Position numbers and translations under genes: made by a program
Shown: in pieces, positions 9,078 through 17,718 of the stretch
Layout of the letters: each line of letters starts with the position of its first letter
How positions within the stretch are numbered: position 1 is the first letter of the stretch
Origin: UKL13-2 sp964417885
GTDB taxonomy: Bacteria; Pseudomonadota; Gammaproteobacteria; Burkholderiales; Usitatibacteraceae
NCBI GenBank assembly: GCA_964417885.1
Contig: CAYQKN010000001.1
Coordinates: forward strand, 23,522 to 87,521
Length of the DNA stretch: 64,000 nucleotides
Direction: 5' to 3'
The notes under the pieces: generated by a model
What the model saw: only the letters and a program-made list of their open reading frames with translations
Database searches by the model: none
What the model was told of the DNA's origin: nothing

Positions 9078-9300
9078 TTGGGGAGATTGCCGCTTTCAGT
9101 GCGCTAGATCAGGCGCAGCTTCAGTCGTCGCGGGGAGCGTAGTCGGCAGTAAGAAAGGTTCTGATTCGCGAATGGCGTGGCGGCAAAGATCACGGTTTTC
9201 GGCGGCTCGGAAACACCACCGGAATGAGTTGGCGCGAAGCATAAACCTATTTTTGTTGCGGTGCAATGTAGCGCCGGAAAGGTTGGCTATGCGATTGTTT

Positions 9301-10437
9301 TCATGTAATTTTTTCTGCCAGTCGACGGCCGTATGCGCGCAACGGCTGCTCCAGCAGCCGATGGCTGAGTTCGGCCAGCATCACCAGCAAGGCCAAGCCT
9401 GCAAGGGCCTGCGCCGGCGCCCATGCCCAGCCGCTGGACGTTTCCTGGGCGCGTGCGAGGCGAAAGAAAATCTCGCTGCTCATCATGAACGCCGGCACGT
9501 GAATGACATAGATCGCATAGGAACGCGAGCCGATCCAGCTCAACACCGGCTGCAGCCGTTTGGCCGGCAGCACATAGCCTTGCTGCCAGGTCGCCAGCCA
9601 CACCCAAGCCGCGCAGACGATTGCCAGCAGTGCGGTACCCGCTGCCTGCTTGAACAGGATTACCGGCATGAACAGGATCGCGGCAGCCAGCAGTGCATTC
9701 GCGCCCCACCTTGCCGGCAGCGCGCCAAGCCAGGTTGGTTGCCACCGCCCGTGCCACGGCGTTCTCACCAGCCACGCCAGCAAGACGCCCCAGGCCAGCG
9801 CATCAAACCGCAATCCCCACCAGGGCTCGACCCAGGGCGCCGGGCGCCAGAGCATGAACTGGCCGACGATGGCGATGGTCATCAGGATCAGCATGCCGCG
9901 CCGGCGAAACGCCAGCAGCAGCAATGGCAGCAGCAGGTAGAACTGCTCCTCCACGGCCAGACTCCAGTAGACGCCGAGCGGGGCAATATTGACGCCGGCG
10001 GCAAACAGCGGATAGGCAAGCCAGTTGTAGACATAGAGCACGATCCACATCGCCTGGTTCAGGTTTTCCCGGAAGCTGCCGAATACGCCGGAATCATTGA
10101 ACGTGGCCGTCGCCAGCAGGACCGCGCCGACCCAAACCCAGGCAAGTGGCAACAGGCGGAACAGGCGACGCACCCAGAACCGCTTGGCGTCGGCCCAGGA
10201 AATACCGGAGCCTTCACCCGCCTTGCCGTGCGCGTCGTTTAACAGCGAAGTGGTCACCACGAACCCGGATATGACGAAGAACAGGTCAACGCCGCCCCAG
10301 AACGCGGCATGGTCGTAGATGAATTTCATCCAGTCCGGCGGCGCGGGCCAGGGCAGCAGGATCGGCAGGTGCTGAAACAGCGTCAGCAGGATGGCCATCG
10401 CCCGAAGGGACTCGATCTCCTCATTGCGGGCGGTCAT
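9301..10437 (-). CDS. Membrane acyltransferase, acyltransferase-3 (OafA/YrhL) family
   Basis: The 378-residue integral membrane protein has the family start IESLRAMAILLTLFQH, with the R of the conserved ESLRA, and the later motif WGGVDLFFVISGFVVTTSL followed by WSLAVEEQFYLLLPLLL. About ten hydrophobic helices are visible. Such proteins O-acylate sugars of LPS, exopolysaccharide or peptidoglycan at the inner membrane. In many members the His follows shortly after the RA motif; here H23 (LFQHLPIL) is the best candidate. The substrate cannot be told. It lies 21 bp after the 2OG oxygenase and the two may be co-transcribed. Confidence 0.85.
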   Translation of the reverse strand: MTARNEEIESLRAMAILLTLFQHLPILLPWPAPPDWMKFIYDHAAFWGGVDLFFVISGFVVTTSLLNDAHGKAGEGSGISWADAKRFWVRRLFRLLPLAWVWVGAVLLATATFNDSGVFGSFRENLNQAMWIVLYVYNWLAYPLFAAGVNIAPLGVYWSLAVEEQFYLLLPLLLLAFRRRGMLILMTIAIVGQFMLWRPAPWVEPWWGLRFDALAWGVLLAWLVRTPWHGRWQPTWLGALPARWGANALLAAAILFMPVILFKQAAGTALLAIVCAAWVWLATWQQGYVLPAKRLQPVLSWIGSRSYAIYVIHVPAFMMSSEIFFRLARAQETSSGWAWAPAQALAGLALLVMLAELSHRLLEQPLRAYGRRLAEKIT

Positions 10438-10458
10438 GGCGCTTTCGCAGGGCGCTGA

Positions 10459-11196
10459 TCACGGGTTGATGTGATAACCCTTGTACAGCGTGTTGTGCGG
10501 CTCGCGCAGTTCGTTATCGGGCCGCGAGGTGGTGTAGTAGTACATGGCAATCGACTGGCGGAATTCACCTTCCGGGCATTGAAGCGGATGCGGATGGCCG
10601 TGGAAGGTGTCGGAGCGCGAACTGAATACCACCAGCCGGTTGAATGCCGGCGCGTATTCGCAGACCTTGTTCCGGCAACTGCTGTCCCACAGCTCCAGGT
10701 TGCCGCCCCAGCCTTCCTGCCAGCGCGGATTCAGGTAGACGAACATGTTGACCCGGCGATGCGCCGCGATGTGCTCGGCCCAGTTGAAATCGGAGTGGAT
10801 CTGCAACACCCCGCCACGCTTGACCAGGTGCACGCCGCCGCCGTGCAGGTGCGGATCCGGCAGCAGGTGGGGGATGCCGGTCAGCGCTTCGAGAAACCGT
10901 ATGTACGGCCCGGAATTGAATTCGTGGACCAGGTGGCGGATCGGCGCGGGCAACGACAAGTCGTCCGATATGGCCCACTTTTCCTCATAGCCCTTGGCAA
11001 AGAAGAAATCCCATTTGCGATCGTTGCCGGGCGCCGGGATCGCAGCGGCGGCCTCGCGTGCCACATCGGCGGGCAGGAAATCATCGACAAACGTGTGTGG
11101 GAACGGCGCGGCGAGGGCGTAGCCTTCACGGTGCTGGTGGGCAATTTCTAGCAGCTGGGGGTAGTTGAACATGGACGTCGTGATCACAATGACCAC
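10459..11196 (-). CDS. 2-oxoglutarate/Fe(II)-dependent oxygenase, prolyl 4-hydroxylase type
   Basis: The 245-residue soluble protein fits the 2OG-Fe(II) oxygenase superfamily. LQIHSDFNWAEH contains the iron-binding HxD pair, SDTFHGHPHPL supplies the distal His, and RQSIAMYYYT carries the Arg that binds the 2-oxoglutarate carboxylate. Related bacterial proteins hydroxylate peptidyl residues or modify carbohydrates. The next gene on the same strand is a membrane acyltransferase, so a role in surface polysaccharide modification is possible but unproven. The ATG at 11196 could be replaced by one eight codons later (MFNYPQLLE). Confidence 0.82.
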   Translation of the reverse strand: MVIVITTSMFNYPQLLEIAHQHREGYALAAPFPHTFVDDFLPADVAREAAAAIPAPGNDRKWDFFFAKGYEEKWAISDDLSLPAPIRHLVHEFNSGPYIRFLEALTGIPHLLPDPHLHGGGVHLVKRGGVLQIHSDFNWAEHIAAHRRVNMFVYLNPRWQEGWGGNLELWDSSCRNKVCEYAPAFNRLVVFSSRSDTFHGHPHPLQCPEGEFRQSIAMYYYTTSRPDNELREPHNTLYKGYHINP

Positions 11197-11334
11197 AATT
11201 GTTTTAGGGATTTTGTCCTGCCTATTCTACCGGCACCTGCAGCCCCACGGGTTTCGACGCAGGTGCCAAAACCGGTGGATGATGCCGATGCCGACGGGTA
11301 TCATTCGGGCCTGCTCCCGCCACTCTTACAGAAC

Positions 11335-13797
11335 ATGACAAAGCCGATTTCCCTGAGCGGGCTGGCCCTGCTGACGCTGCTGATCGCGTCGCCGGCACCT
11401 GCGCTTGGCACGGAAAGCAAGCGTTACCAGCTGCCGCCACAGGCGATGGTCGATATGGTCGACGCACCGTTGATTCCGCAAACCCAGCTGTCACCGGCGC
11501 GCGATTGGCTGATGCTTCTGGAGCGGCCGGCCCTGCCATCGGTGGCGGAACTCGCGCAACCCGAACTGCGGCTGGCAGGCCTGCGCATCAACCCGCGCAA
11601 CAATGATCAGAGCCGCACCGGGCAGGCAACCGGTATCAAGCTGATCCGCATTGCCGAGCGGGTTGAAAAGACCATATCCGGCCTGCCGCCGGGCAGCCGG
11701 ATCGGCGAGGCGCAGTGGTCGCCAGACGGCAGGCGAATCGCCTTTACCGCCGTACGTGACGGCGCAATTGACCTGATGGTGGCGGACGTCACCAACGGCG
11801 CGGTGGCGAGGAAAGTGATTGATCGTCCGCTCAATGGCGCGCTCGGCCGCGCGTTCACCTGGCACAGCGATTCAAGATCGCTGCTTGCCAACCTGCTGCC
11901 AGCCGGCCGTGGTCCGGCGCCCAAGGCGACGCTGGTGGCTAACGGGCCGCTGATCCAGGAAAATCTCGGCCGCAAGAATGCCGCGCGCACCTACCAGGGA
12001 CTGCTCAAGTCGCCGCATGACGAGGCCCTGTTCGAGTATTACGGCAACGCGGAACTGGTCAAGGTTGGCCTTGACGGGCGGGTCATGCCGCTGGCGTCGG
12101 GCATGATCCGGTCGTTCCAGCCTTCGCCCGATGGTGAGTACCTGATGGTCCAGTTCATCAGGCGCCCTTATTCCTATTCCGTGCCGGTGGCCCGTTTTCC
12201 GCTGAAGACCGAAATTCGCGATGCGCGCGAGTCCGATGCCGGCAAGATCATCAAGGTATTGTCTGACCTGCCGCTGGCCGAGGACGAAGAACTTGATCCG
12301 GATGCCGTCCGGAAGGGGCCGCGCCAATACGCCTGGCGCGGCGATGCAGGCGCCACCATCACCTGGGTGCAGCCGATTGAAGGCCGCCGCAACAACATAC
12401 TTGGCGACCAGCTGTTCGCGCTGACTGCGCCATTCGACGCCGAGCCGCAGTCGCTGGCCCGGCTGGAGTTGCGCTACCAGACCACCTACTGGGGGCGCGA
12501 TGATGTCGCGCTGACGGTCGAGATGACGCGCAAGACCCGCCGCATGGTGACCTGGCGCATATTCCCGGGCGACCCCGGACGCGCGCCGGTCAAGCTGTTC
12601 GAACGCTCGTCGGAGGACCGCTATGGTGATCCGGGAACGCCGGTCACCGAATCGAACGCGCGCGGCGGGCGGGTGCTGAATTTTTCGCCGGACGGCAGGT
12701 CGATTTACCTTAGCGGCATCGGTGCATCAGCCGAGGGTGAGCGCCCTTTCATCGACCGTTTCGATCTCGACACGCGCGAGGCGAAACGCCTGTTCCGTTC
12801 CGAGGCGCCCAACTACGATGTGCCGATGGCGCTGTTCGATACCGGCCCGGCGCAGAAGCTGCTGCTGCAGCGCGAAAGCCTGAGCGAGGCGCCCAACATA
12901 TATCTGCGCGACCTGGCCAGCGGCGGCATGCAGCCGCTGACGCGCTATGCGACGCCGAAGAATCCGGTTGCCAACGTCAGCAAGGAAGTGATCCGCTACA
13001 AGCGCAAGGACGGCGTGGAGCTCTCCGCCACGCTCTATCTGCCGGCCGGTTACCGGCGCGAGGACGGACCGCTGCCGTTGCTGATGTGGGCCTACCCGCG
13101 CGAGTTTCGCTCGGCGGACGCGGCAGGGCAGGTGACGGGCTCACCGTTTCGCTACGTGCGGCCAAGCTTCAGCGGGCCGCTGCCGTTCCTGACCCAGGGC
13201 TACGCTGTGCTGGACAACCCGGCCATGCCGATCGTCGGTGAAGGCGGCAATGGCAAGGAACCCAACGATACCTATCTGCCGCAATTGATCGCCAGCGCCG
13301 AAGCGGCAATCGATGAAGTGGTCAGACGGGGCGTCGCCGACCGCAACAGGATCGCGGTCGGTGGCCATTCGTATGGTGCCTTCATGGTCGCCAATCTGCT
13401 GGCGCACACCAAACTGTTCGCGGCCGGCATCGCCGAATCCGGCGCCTACAACCGCACCCTGACACCGTTCGGCTTCCAGGCCGAAGATCGCACCTTCTGG
13501 AAAGCACGCGAGGTCTACAGCCAGATGTCGCCGTTCAATTTTGCCGACCAAATCAAGTCCCCGCTGCTGATGATCCATGGCGAGGCCGACTCCAACGCCG
13601 GCACCCACCCGCTGCAAAGCGAACGCTTTTACCAGGCCATTCGCGGTCTTGGCGGCACGGTGCGCCTGGTGATGCTGCCATATGAAGATCACGGCTATCG
13701 CGGACGGGAATCGGTCCTGCACCGACTCTGGGAAGCGCAGCGCTGGCTGGATAAATACGTCAAAAACGGCGGCAAGGCGGGGCAAGTAAACCAGTAA
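11335..13797 (+). CDS. Secreted S9-family serine peptidase (prolyl oligopeptidase/acylaminoacyl type)
   Basis: From ATG 11335 the protein is 820 residues, with a Sec signal peptide (LALLTLLIASPAPALG). The first two thirds form WD40-like/beta-propeller repeats, recognisable from EAQWSPDGRRIAF and FQPSPDGEYLM. The C-terminal alpha/beta hydrolase domain has the nucleophile in GGHSYGAFM (Ser about 678), the Asp in HGEADSNAGTHPLQS (about 751) and the His in YEDHGYRGRES (about 785). It should cleave small peptides in the periplasm. An in-frame ATG at 11263 would bury the signal sequence, so I reject it. The stop codon TAA shares two bases with palindromic element B. Confidence 0.92.
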   Translation: MTKPISLSGLALLTLLIASPAPALGTESKRYQLPPQAMVDMVDAPLIPQTQLSPARDWLMLLERPALPSVAELAQPELRLAGLRINPRNNDQSRTGQATGIKLIRIAERVEKTISGLPPGSRIGEAQWSPDGRRIAFTAVRDGAIDLMVADVTNGAVARKVIDRPLNGALGRAFTWHSDSRSLLANLLPAGRGPAPKATLVANGPLIQENLGRKNAARTYQGLLKSPHDEALFEYYGNAELVKVGLDGRVMPLASGMIRSFQPSPDGEYLMVQFIRRPYSYSVPVARFPLKTEIRDARESDAGKIIKVLSDLPLAEDEELDPDAVRKGPRQYAWRGDAGATITWVQPIEGRRNNILGDQLFALTAPFDAEPQSLARLELRYQTTYWGRDDVALTVEMTRKTRRMVTWRIFPGDPGRAPVKLFERSSEDRYGDPGTPVTESNARGGRVLNFSPDGRSIYLSGIGASAEGERPFIDRFDLDTREAKRLFRSEAPNYDVPMALFDTGPAQKLLLQRESLSEAPNIYLRDLASGGMQPLTRYATPKNPVANVSKEVIRYKRKDGVELSATLYLPAGYRREDGPLPLLMWAYPREFRSADAAGQVTGSPFRYVRPSFSGPLPFLTQGYAVLDNPAMPIVGEGGNGKEPNDTYLPQLIASAEAAIDEVVRRGVADRNRIAVGGHSYGAFMVANLLAHTKLFAAGIAESGAYNRTLTPFGFQAEDRTFWKAREVYSQMSPFNFADQIKSPLLMIHGEADSNAGTHPLQSERFYQAIRGLGGTVRLVMLPYEDHGYRGRESVLHRLWEAQRWLDKYVKNGGKAGQVNQ

Positions 13798-13861
13798 ACC
13801 CCAGCACTGGCGCGGCATTCGGGACGAAAATGGCTGGAAAGGCGCGCCAGTGCTGGGGTTT
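13796..13861 (+). repeat. Palindromic element copy B (66 bp)
   Basis: The left arm AAACCCCAGCACTGGCGCG (13796-13814) is perfectly complementary to the right arm at 13843-13861, giving a 19-bp stem. The middle contains GACGAAAATGG and is only partly paired. The element begins within the stop codon of the S9 peptidase gene. The length of 66 bp equals that of copies C and E. It could act as a terminator for the peptidase gene, although only a short T run follows. Confidence 0.9.
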
Positions 13862-13884
13862 AATAAATTTGTGCGCTGCAATCC

Positions 13885-13913
13885 TTGACGGCAATACGGC
13901 TTCAAGCCATAAT
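13885..13913 (+). promoter_or_regulatory. sigma-70 promoter of the CAT-anticodon tRNA
   Basis: A -35 box TTGACG (13885-13890) and a -10 box CATAAT (13908-13913) are separated by exactly 17 bp. A GC-rich discriminator (CGCGCCC) follows, as is typical of stringently controlled stable-RNA promoters. The predicted start lies about 34 bp before the tRNA. Confidence 0.75.
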
Positions 13914-13953
13914 TCGCGCCCTTTGGGAGAGAAGTTGTCGCTCTCGAAATAAT

Positions 13954-14030
13954 GGCCAATTAGCTCAGCCGGTTAGAGCGACGGAATCATAATCCGCAGG
14001 TCCCCTGTTCGAATCAGGGATTGGCCACCA
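13954..14030 (+). tRNA. tRNA with CAT anticodon (probably elongator Met; Ile2 possible)
   Basis: The 77-nt cloverleaf has a 7-bp acceptor stem (GGCCAAT/ATTGGCC), discriminator A and encoded CCA at 14028-14030. The anticodon loop ATCATAA carries CAT at 13988-13990. It is not an initiator, because the 1-72 pair is intact and the anticodon stem lacks three G-C pairs. CAT anticodons also occur on Ile2, whose C is converted to lysidine, and I cannot fully exclude this. The outermost anticodon-stem pair is A-C. It has its own promoter and terminator. Confidence 0.93.
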
Positions 14031-14040
14031 GGACACTCGG

Positions 14041-14067
14041 AAGGGCCAGCGTTGCTGGCCCTTTCTC
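14041..14067 (+). terminator. Terminator of the tRNA gene
   Basis: A perfect 10-bp stem, AAGGGCCAGC/GCTGGCCCTT, has a three-base GTT loop and is followed by TCTCGTT. It starts 10 bp after the tRNA CCA end. Confidence 0.85.
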
Positions 14068-14242
14068 GTTAAGCCACCATAAACGGGCTGCGAGGCCCCA
14101 ATTTGGCGACTCCGCTGCTCATCGGGCACAAGCCCGATTCCGCTGCTCATCGCCAACTTGAAGCCTCTCGCTCCGTTTCTGATGGCTTCCATTCGCAAAA
14201 TCAGCACCTGCCCGGGTTATTCCCCGCCACCAGGAGATAAAG

Positions 14243-15625
14243 ATGTCCGCCGTTATTCCCAAGAAGGTTTTCATCAAGACCTTCGGCTGCCAGATGAACG
14301 AGTACGACTCGGACAAGATGGCCGACGTGTTGAACGCCTTTGAAGGTTATGAGAAGACCGCGACGCCGGAAGACGCGGATGTGATTCTCTATAACTCCTG
14401 CTCGGTGCGCGAGAAGGCTTCCGAGAAGCTGTTCAGTGACCTGGGGCGAATCCGTGAACTCAAGGACGCAAAGCCGGAACTGCTGATCGGTGTCGGCGGC
14501 TGCGTTGCATCGCAGGAGGGGGATGCGATCGTCGATCGCGCGCCCTATGTCGATCTGGTGTTCGGGCCGCAGACATTGCACCGCCTGCCGGCGATGATTC
14601 GCGCCAAGCGCAGCAGTGGTCAGTCGCAGGTCGATATTTCCTTTCCCGAAGTCGAAAAATTCGATCACCTGCCGCCGGCCCGCGTGGAAGGCGCGACCGC
14701 ATTCGTGTCGATCATGGAAGGCTGTTCCAAGTACTGCAGTTTCTGCGTGGTGCCCTACACCCGCGGCGAGGAAATCTCGCGCCGCTTCGATGCGGTCATG
14801 GCAGAAATCAATGCGCTGGTGAAGCAAGGTATTCGCGAGGTGACGCTGCTGGGCCAGAACGTGAATGCCTACGTCGGTGCGATGCCAGACGGCGAGCAGG
14901 CCGACTTTGCGCTGCTGCTGTCGGCCGTTCACGCAATCCCGGGCCTTGAGCGCATCCGCTACACCACCTCGCATCCGCTGGAGTTCAACCAGCGGCTGAT
15001 CGACGCCTACGGCAGGCTGCCCAAGCTGGTCTCGCAGTTGCACCTGCCGGTGCAGTCCGGATCGGACCGGGTGCTGGCGGCGATGAAGCGCAACTACACG
15101 GTGATGGAGTACAAGTCCATCATTCGCCGCCTGCGTGCGGTGCGCCCTGACATCTCGATCACCAGTGACTTCATCGTTGGTTTTCCAGGCGAGACGGAAG
15201 AAGATTTCGAGCGCACCATGAAGCTGATCGCGGAAATCAATTTCGACGGCAGTTTCTCGTTTGTCTATTCGCGCCGCCCGGGCACCCCGGCCGCCAGCCT
15301 CAGCGACGATACGCCGCAGGCGGTCAAGCTGCAGCGCCTGCAACGGATGCAGAAACTGCTCGACGCGCAACTGCATGCCCACTCTGCTGCCATGGTGGGA
15401 TCAGTACAGCGGGTGCTGGTCGAGGGTGCCTCGCGCAAGGATGAAAACGAACTGATGGGACGCACCGATAACAATCGCGTGGTGAATTTTCCGGCGGCCG
15501 GCGCCGAATCGGCGCGGCTGGTTGGACGCTTTGTCGACGTGACCATCACGTCTGTCAGCCACTACACGCTGCGTGGCGAGATCGTGGTCAACGAGAGCGT
15601 CACCGCAGCAGCAGTCGCGGCCTGA
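14243..15625 (+). CDS. miaB: tRNA-2-methylthio-N6-dimethylallyladenosine synthase MiaB
   Basis: MiaB is a radical-SAM methylthiotransferase acting on i6A37 of tRNAs that read U-starting codons. The 460-residue protein has the N-terminal UPF0004 domain with cluster ligands C16 (FGCQMNEYDS), C53 and C87, the radical-SAM motif CSKYCSFC (C161, C165, C168), and a C-terminal TRAM domain (residues about 390-450). It starts behind AGGAG and is followed four bases later by phoH. The miaB-phoH-ybeY-corC-lnt series is a conserved proteobacterial operon; here one extra gene is present between phoH and ybeY. Confidence 0.98.
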   Translation: MSAVIPKKVFIKTFGCQMNEYDSDKMADVLNAFEGYEKTATPEDADVILYNSCSVREKASEKLFSDLGRIRELKDAKPELLIGVGGCVASQEGDAIVDRAPYVDLVFGPQTLHRLPAMIRAKRSSGQSQVDISFPEVEKFDHLPPARVEGATAFVSIMEGCSKYCSFCVVPYTRGEEISRRFDAVMAEINALVKQGIREVTLLGQNVNAYVGAMPDGEQADFALLLSAVHAIPGLERIRYTTSHPLEFNQRLIDAYGRLPKLVSQLHLPVQSGSDRVLAAMKRNYTVMEYKSIIRRLRAVRPDISITSDFIVGFPGETEEDFERTMKLIAEINFDGSFSFVYSRRPGTPAASLSDDTPQAVKLQRLQRMQKLLDAQLHAHSAAMVGSVQRVLVEGASRKDENELMGRTDNNRVVNFPAAGAESARLVGRFVDVTITSVSHYTLRGEIVVNESVTAAAVAA

Positions 15626-15628
15626 AAG

Positions 15629-16603
15629 ATGAAAACACCCACGCTTGAATTTGCCTTTACCCCGGTCGACAACCGCCGCCTGATGACGCTGTGCGGATCG
15701 ATGGACGCCCATATCCGCCAGATCGAGGCGGCGCTCGATGTATCGATTTCGCGCCGCGGCGAGAAGTTTTCCGTCTCCGGTGAGCGCGAGCGGATCGAAC
15801 TTGCCGCCAAGGTCCTGAACCGGTTCTACGCCAAGGCGCACAACGACCTGTCGGTGGAGGAAATCCAGCTCGGTATCGTCGAGATGAGCCGCGCACGGGA
15901 CGGCAAGCCGGCGCCGGTAGCCGAGGTGGTCGAGGAGGAAATCGCGCTGCACACGCGGCGTGCCGACCTGCGTGCGCGCACCGACCGACAGTCACAGTAC
16001 ATCAGGCAGATGCAGACCCACGACATCACCTTTGGTGTCGGCCCGGCCGGCACCGGCAAGACCTATCTGGCGGTCGCCCAGGCGGTCGACGCCTTCGAGC
16101 GTGACCTGGTGAAGCGTATCGTGCTGACCCGGCCCGCCGTCGAGGCCGGCGAAAAACTGGGCTTTCTGCCCGGAGATCTGACGCAAAAGACCGACCCGTA
16201 TCTGCGGCCGCTGTACGACGCGCTCTACGACCTGCTGGGGTTCGACAAGGTCAACCGCATGTTCGAGCGCCAGCAGATCGAAGTGGCGCCGCTGGCATTC
16301 ATGCGCGGCCGCACGCTCAACCACTCTTTCATCATTCTCGACGAGGCGCAGAACACGACGCCCGAGCAGATGAAAATGTTCCTGACCCGGATCGGCTTCG
16401 GTACCAAGGCAGTCATCACCGGCGATGTGACGCAGGTTGACCTGAAACACGGCACCACCAGCGGCCTGATCGACGCGCGCAACGTGCTGCACGGCATCCG
16501 CGGTATCGCCTTCACCATCTTCCAGGCCAATGACGTGGTGCGCCATCCGCTGGTGCAGGCCATCGTCACCGCCTACGAAGCGCATCACCGGCAGATCCGC
16601 TGA
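15629..16603 (+). CDS. ybeZ: PhoH-family P-loop ATPase (YbeZ)
   Basis: This cytoplasmic ATPase of the PhoH family is functionally linked to the endonuclease YbeY and to ribosome maturation. The 324-residue protein has a short KH-like N-terminal region, Walker A GPAGTGKTYLAVA near residue 137, and Walker B IILDEAQNTTPEQMKMF. It begins 3 bp after miaB. Its TGA stop overlaps the ATG of the next gene (ATGA-type coupling), so the unusual downstream lyase gene is likely expressed with it. Confidence 0.96.
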   Translation: MKTPTLEFAFTPVDNRRLMTLCGSMDAHIRQIEAALDVSISRRGEKFSVSGERERIELAAKVLNRFYAKAHNDLSVEEIQLGIVEMSRARDGKPAPVAEVVEEEIALHTRRADLRARTDRQSQYIRQMQTHDITFGVGPAGTGKTYLAVAQAVDAFERDLVKRIVLTRPAVEAGEKLGFLPGDLTQKTDPYLRPLYDALYDLLGFDKVNRMFERQQIEVAPLAFMRGRTLNHSFIILDEAQNTTPEQMKMFLTRIGFGTKAVITGDVTQVDLKHGTTSGLIDARNVLHGIRGIAFTIFQANDVVRHPLVQAIVTAYEAHHRQIR

Positions 16604-17718
16604 TGGCCGTCACCCCGTCCGAACAGGCGCGCGCGGCACTCAAGCGCCAATGCAACCGCCTGGTCACCGGCCACGTTGCGCCGCGGCCGCAGAACGAACT
16701 GCTGGCGATCGCGGACTGGATGTCGGCGCGCGAGTACGACATTGACAATTACGGTACCGGCAAGCTGATTTCCGACTTCGAAGCCAAGGTCGCCAAGCTG
16801 CTCGGCAAGCCTGCCGCACTATTCATGCCCAGCGGCAAGATGGCAACGCTGATCGCGCTCAGGATATGGGCAGACCGCTCGCACAATGCCGATTTCGGCA
16901 TGCATCGGACGGCGCACCTGGAGCTGCACGAGGAGCATGCCTACCGCAAGCTGCACGGCCTGCGCGGGCATTTCATCGGCCGGCCCGGTGAGCCGATCCT
17001 GGCAAATGATTTCAGGCGCCTCGACAAACCGCTGGCGTCGCTCGTCATCGAACTGCCGATGCGCGAGATCGGCGGCAAGCTGCCGCCGTGGGACGATCTG
17101 CTTGAGCAGCGCAAGATCGCGTCGGGGCGCGCCACGCGCTTGCATCTCGACGGCGCGCGTTTGTGGGAAGCCCTGTCGTTCTACCCGGGCAAGACCTATG
17201 CGGAAATTGCGGCGCTGTTCGACTCGGTCTACGTGTCCTTTTACAAGGGCATCGGCGGGCTCTCCGGCGCGATGCTGCTGGGCGACGAGGCGTTCATTGC
17301 CGAGGCGCGTGTGTGGCTCATCCGCCATGGCGGTACCATTTACCAGCAGTATCCCATCGTCGCCAGCGCCGCGATGCGATTCGATGCGCGGCTCGCGCGC
17401 ATGCCGGAGTATTTTCAGCGCGCGCTGAGCTTTGCCGAGGCGATCAAGTCGCTGCCTGGTGTCACGGTCAACCCGACGGTGCCGCAGGCCAACATGATGC
17501 ACCTGCGCTTCGCGGTGCCGGTGCAGAAATGGGAATATGCGCGCGACCACATGGCGGCCAGCGAACGTATCTGGCTGGGCGCGCCGCGCAAGCTGGATGA
17601 CAAAGGCGTGGCCGAAGTCGAGATCTATGTCGGCGAGGGCCTGATGAGCCTGACCGACCAAGAAGTGGTCGCGGCGTACCGGCAGCAGCTGCAGGTGGCG
17701 GGAACTGGCGGCGCATGA
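16603..17718 (+). CDS. PLP-dependent threonine aldolase/beta-eliminating lyase family enzyme
   Basis: The 371-residue protein belongs to the aspartate-aminotransferase fold (beta-eliminating lyase family). NYGTGKLISDFEAKVAKLLGKPAALFMPSG forms the cofactor phosphate region, HLDGARLWEA carries the PLP-binding Asp (D183), and VSFYKGIGGLSGAML carries the Schiff-base Lys (K215). Threonine aldolases cleave threonine or allo-threonine to glycine and acetaldehyde; the closest relatives may have other beta-hydroxy amino acid substrates. It is inserted in the miaB-phoH-ybeY operon and overlaps both neighbours, so co-expression is expected. Why a lyase should sit among RNA-maturation genes is unknown. 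Confidence 0.85.
   Translation: MAVTPSEQARAALKRQCNRLVTGHVAPRPQNELLAIADWMSAREYDIDNYGTGKLISDFEAKVAKLLGKPAALFMPSGKMATLIALRIWADRSHNADFGMHRTAHLELHEEHAYRKLHGLRGHFIGRPGEPILANDFRRLDKPLASLVIELPMREIGGKLPPWDDLLEQRKIASGRATRLHLDGARLWEALSFYPGKTYAEIAALFDSVYVSFYKGIGGLSGAMLLGDEAFIAEARVWLIRHGGTIYQQYPIVASAAMRFDARLARMPEYFQRALSFAEAIKSLPGVTVNPTVPQANMMHLRFAVPVQKWEYARDHMAASERIWLGAPRKLDDKGVAEVEIYVGEGLMSLTDQEVVAAYRQQLQVAGTGGA

Noticed and set aside
11232..11267. GGCACCTGC/GCAGGTGCC inverted repeat as a terminator
   Set aside because: It lies in the divergent spacer upstream of both the oxygenase and the S9 peptidase, so there is no transcript for it to end; the 18-base loop and lack of a T run also argue against it.
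14110..14155. Two copies of CCGCTGCTCATCG in the spacer before miaB as a CRISPR-like or phage attachment repeat
   Set aside because: Only two copies 26 bp apart and no spacer periodicity or integrase nearby; probably a local duplication.
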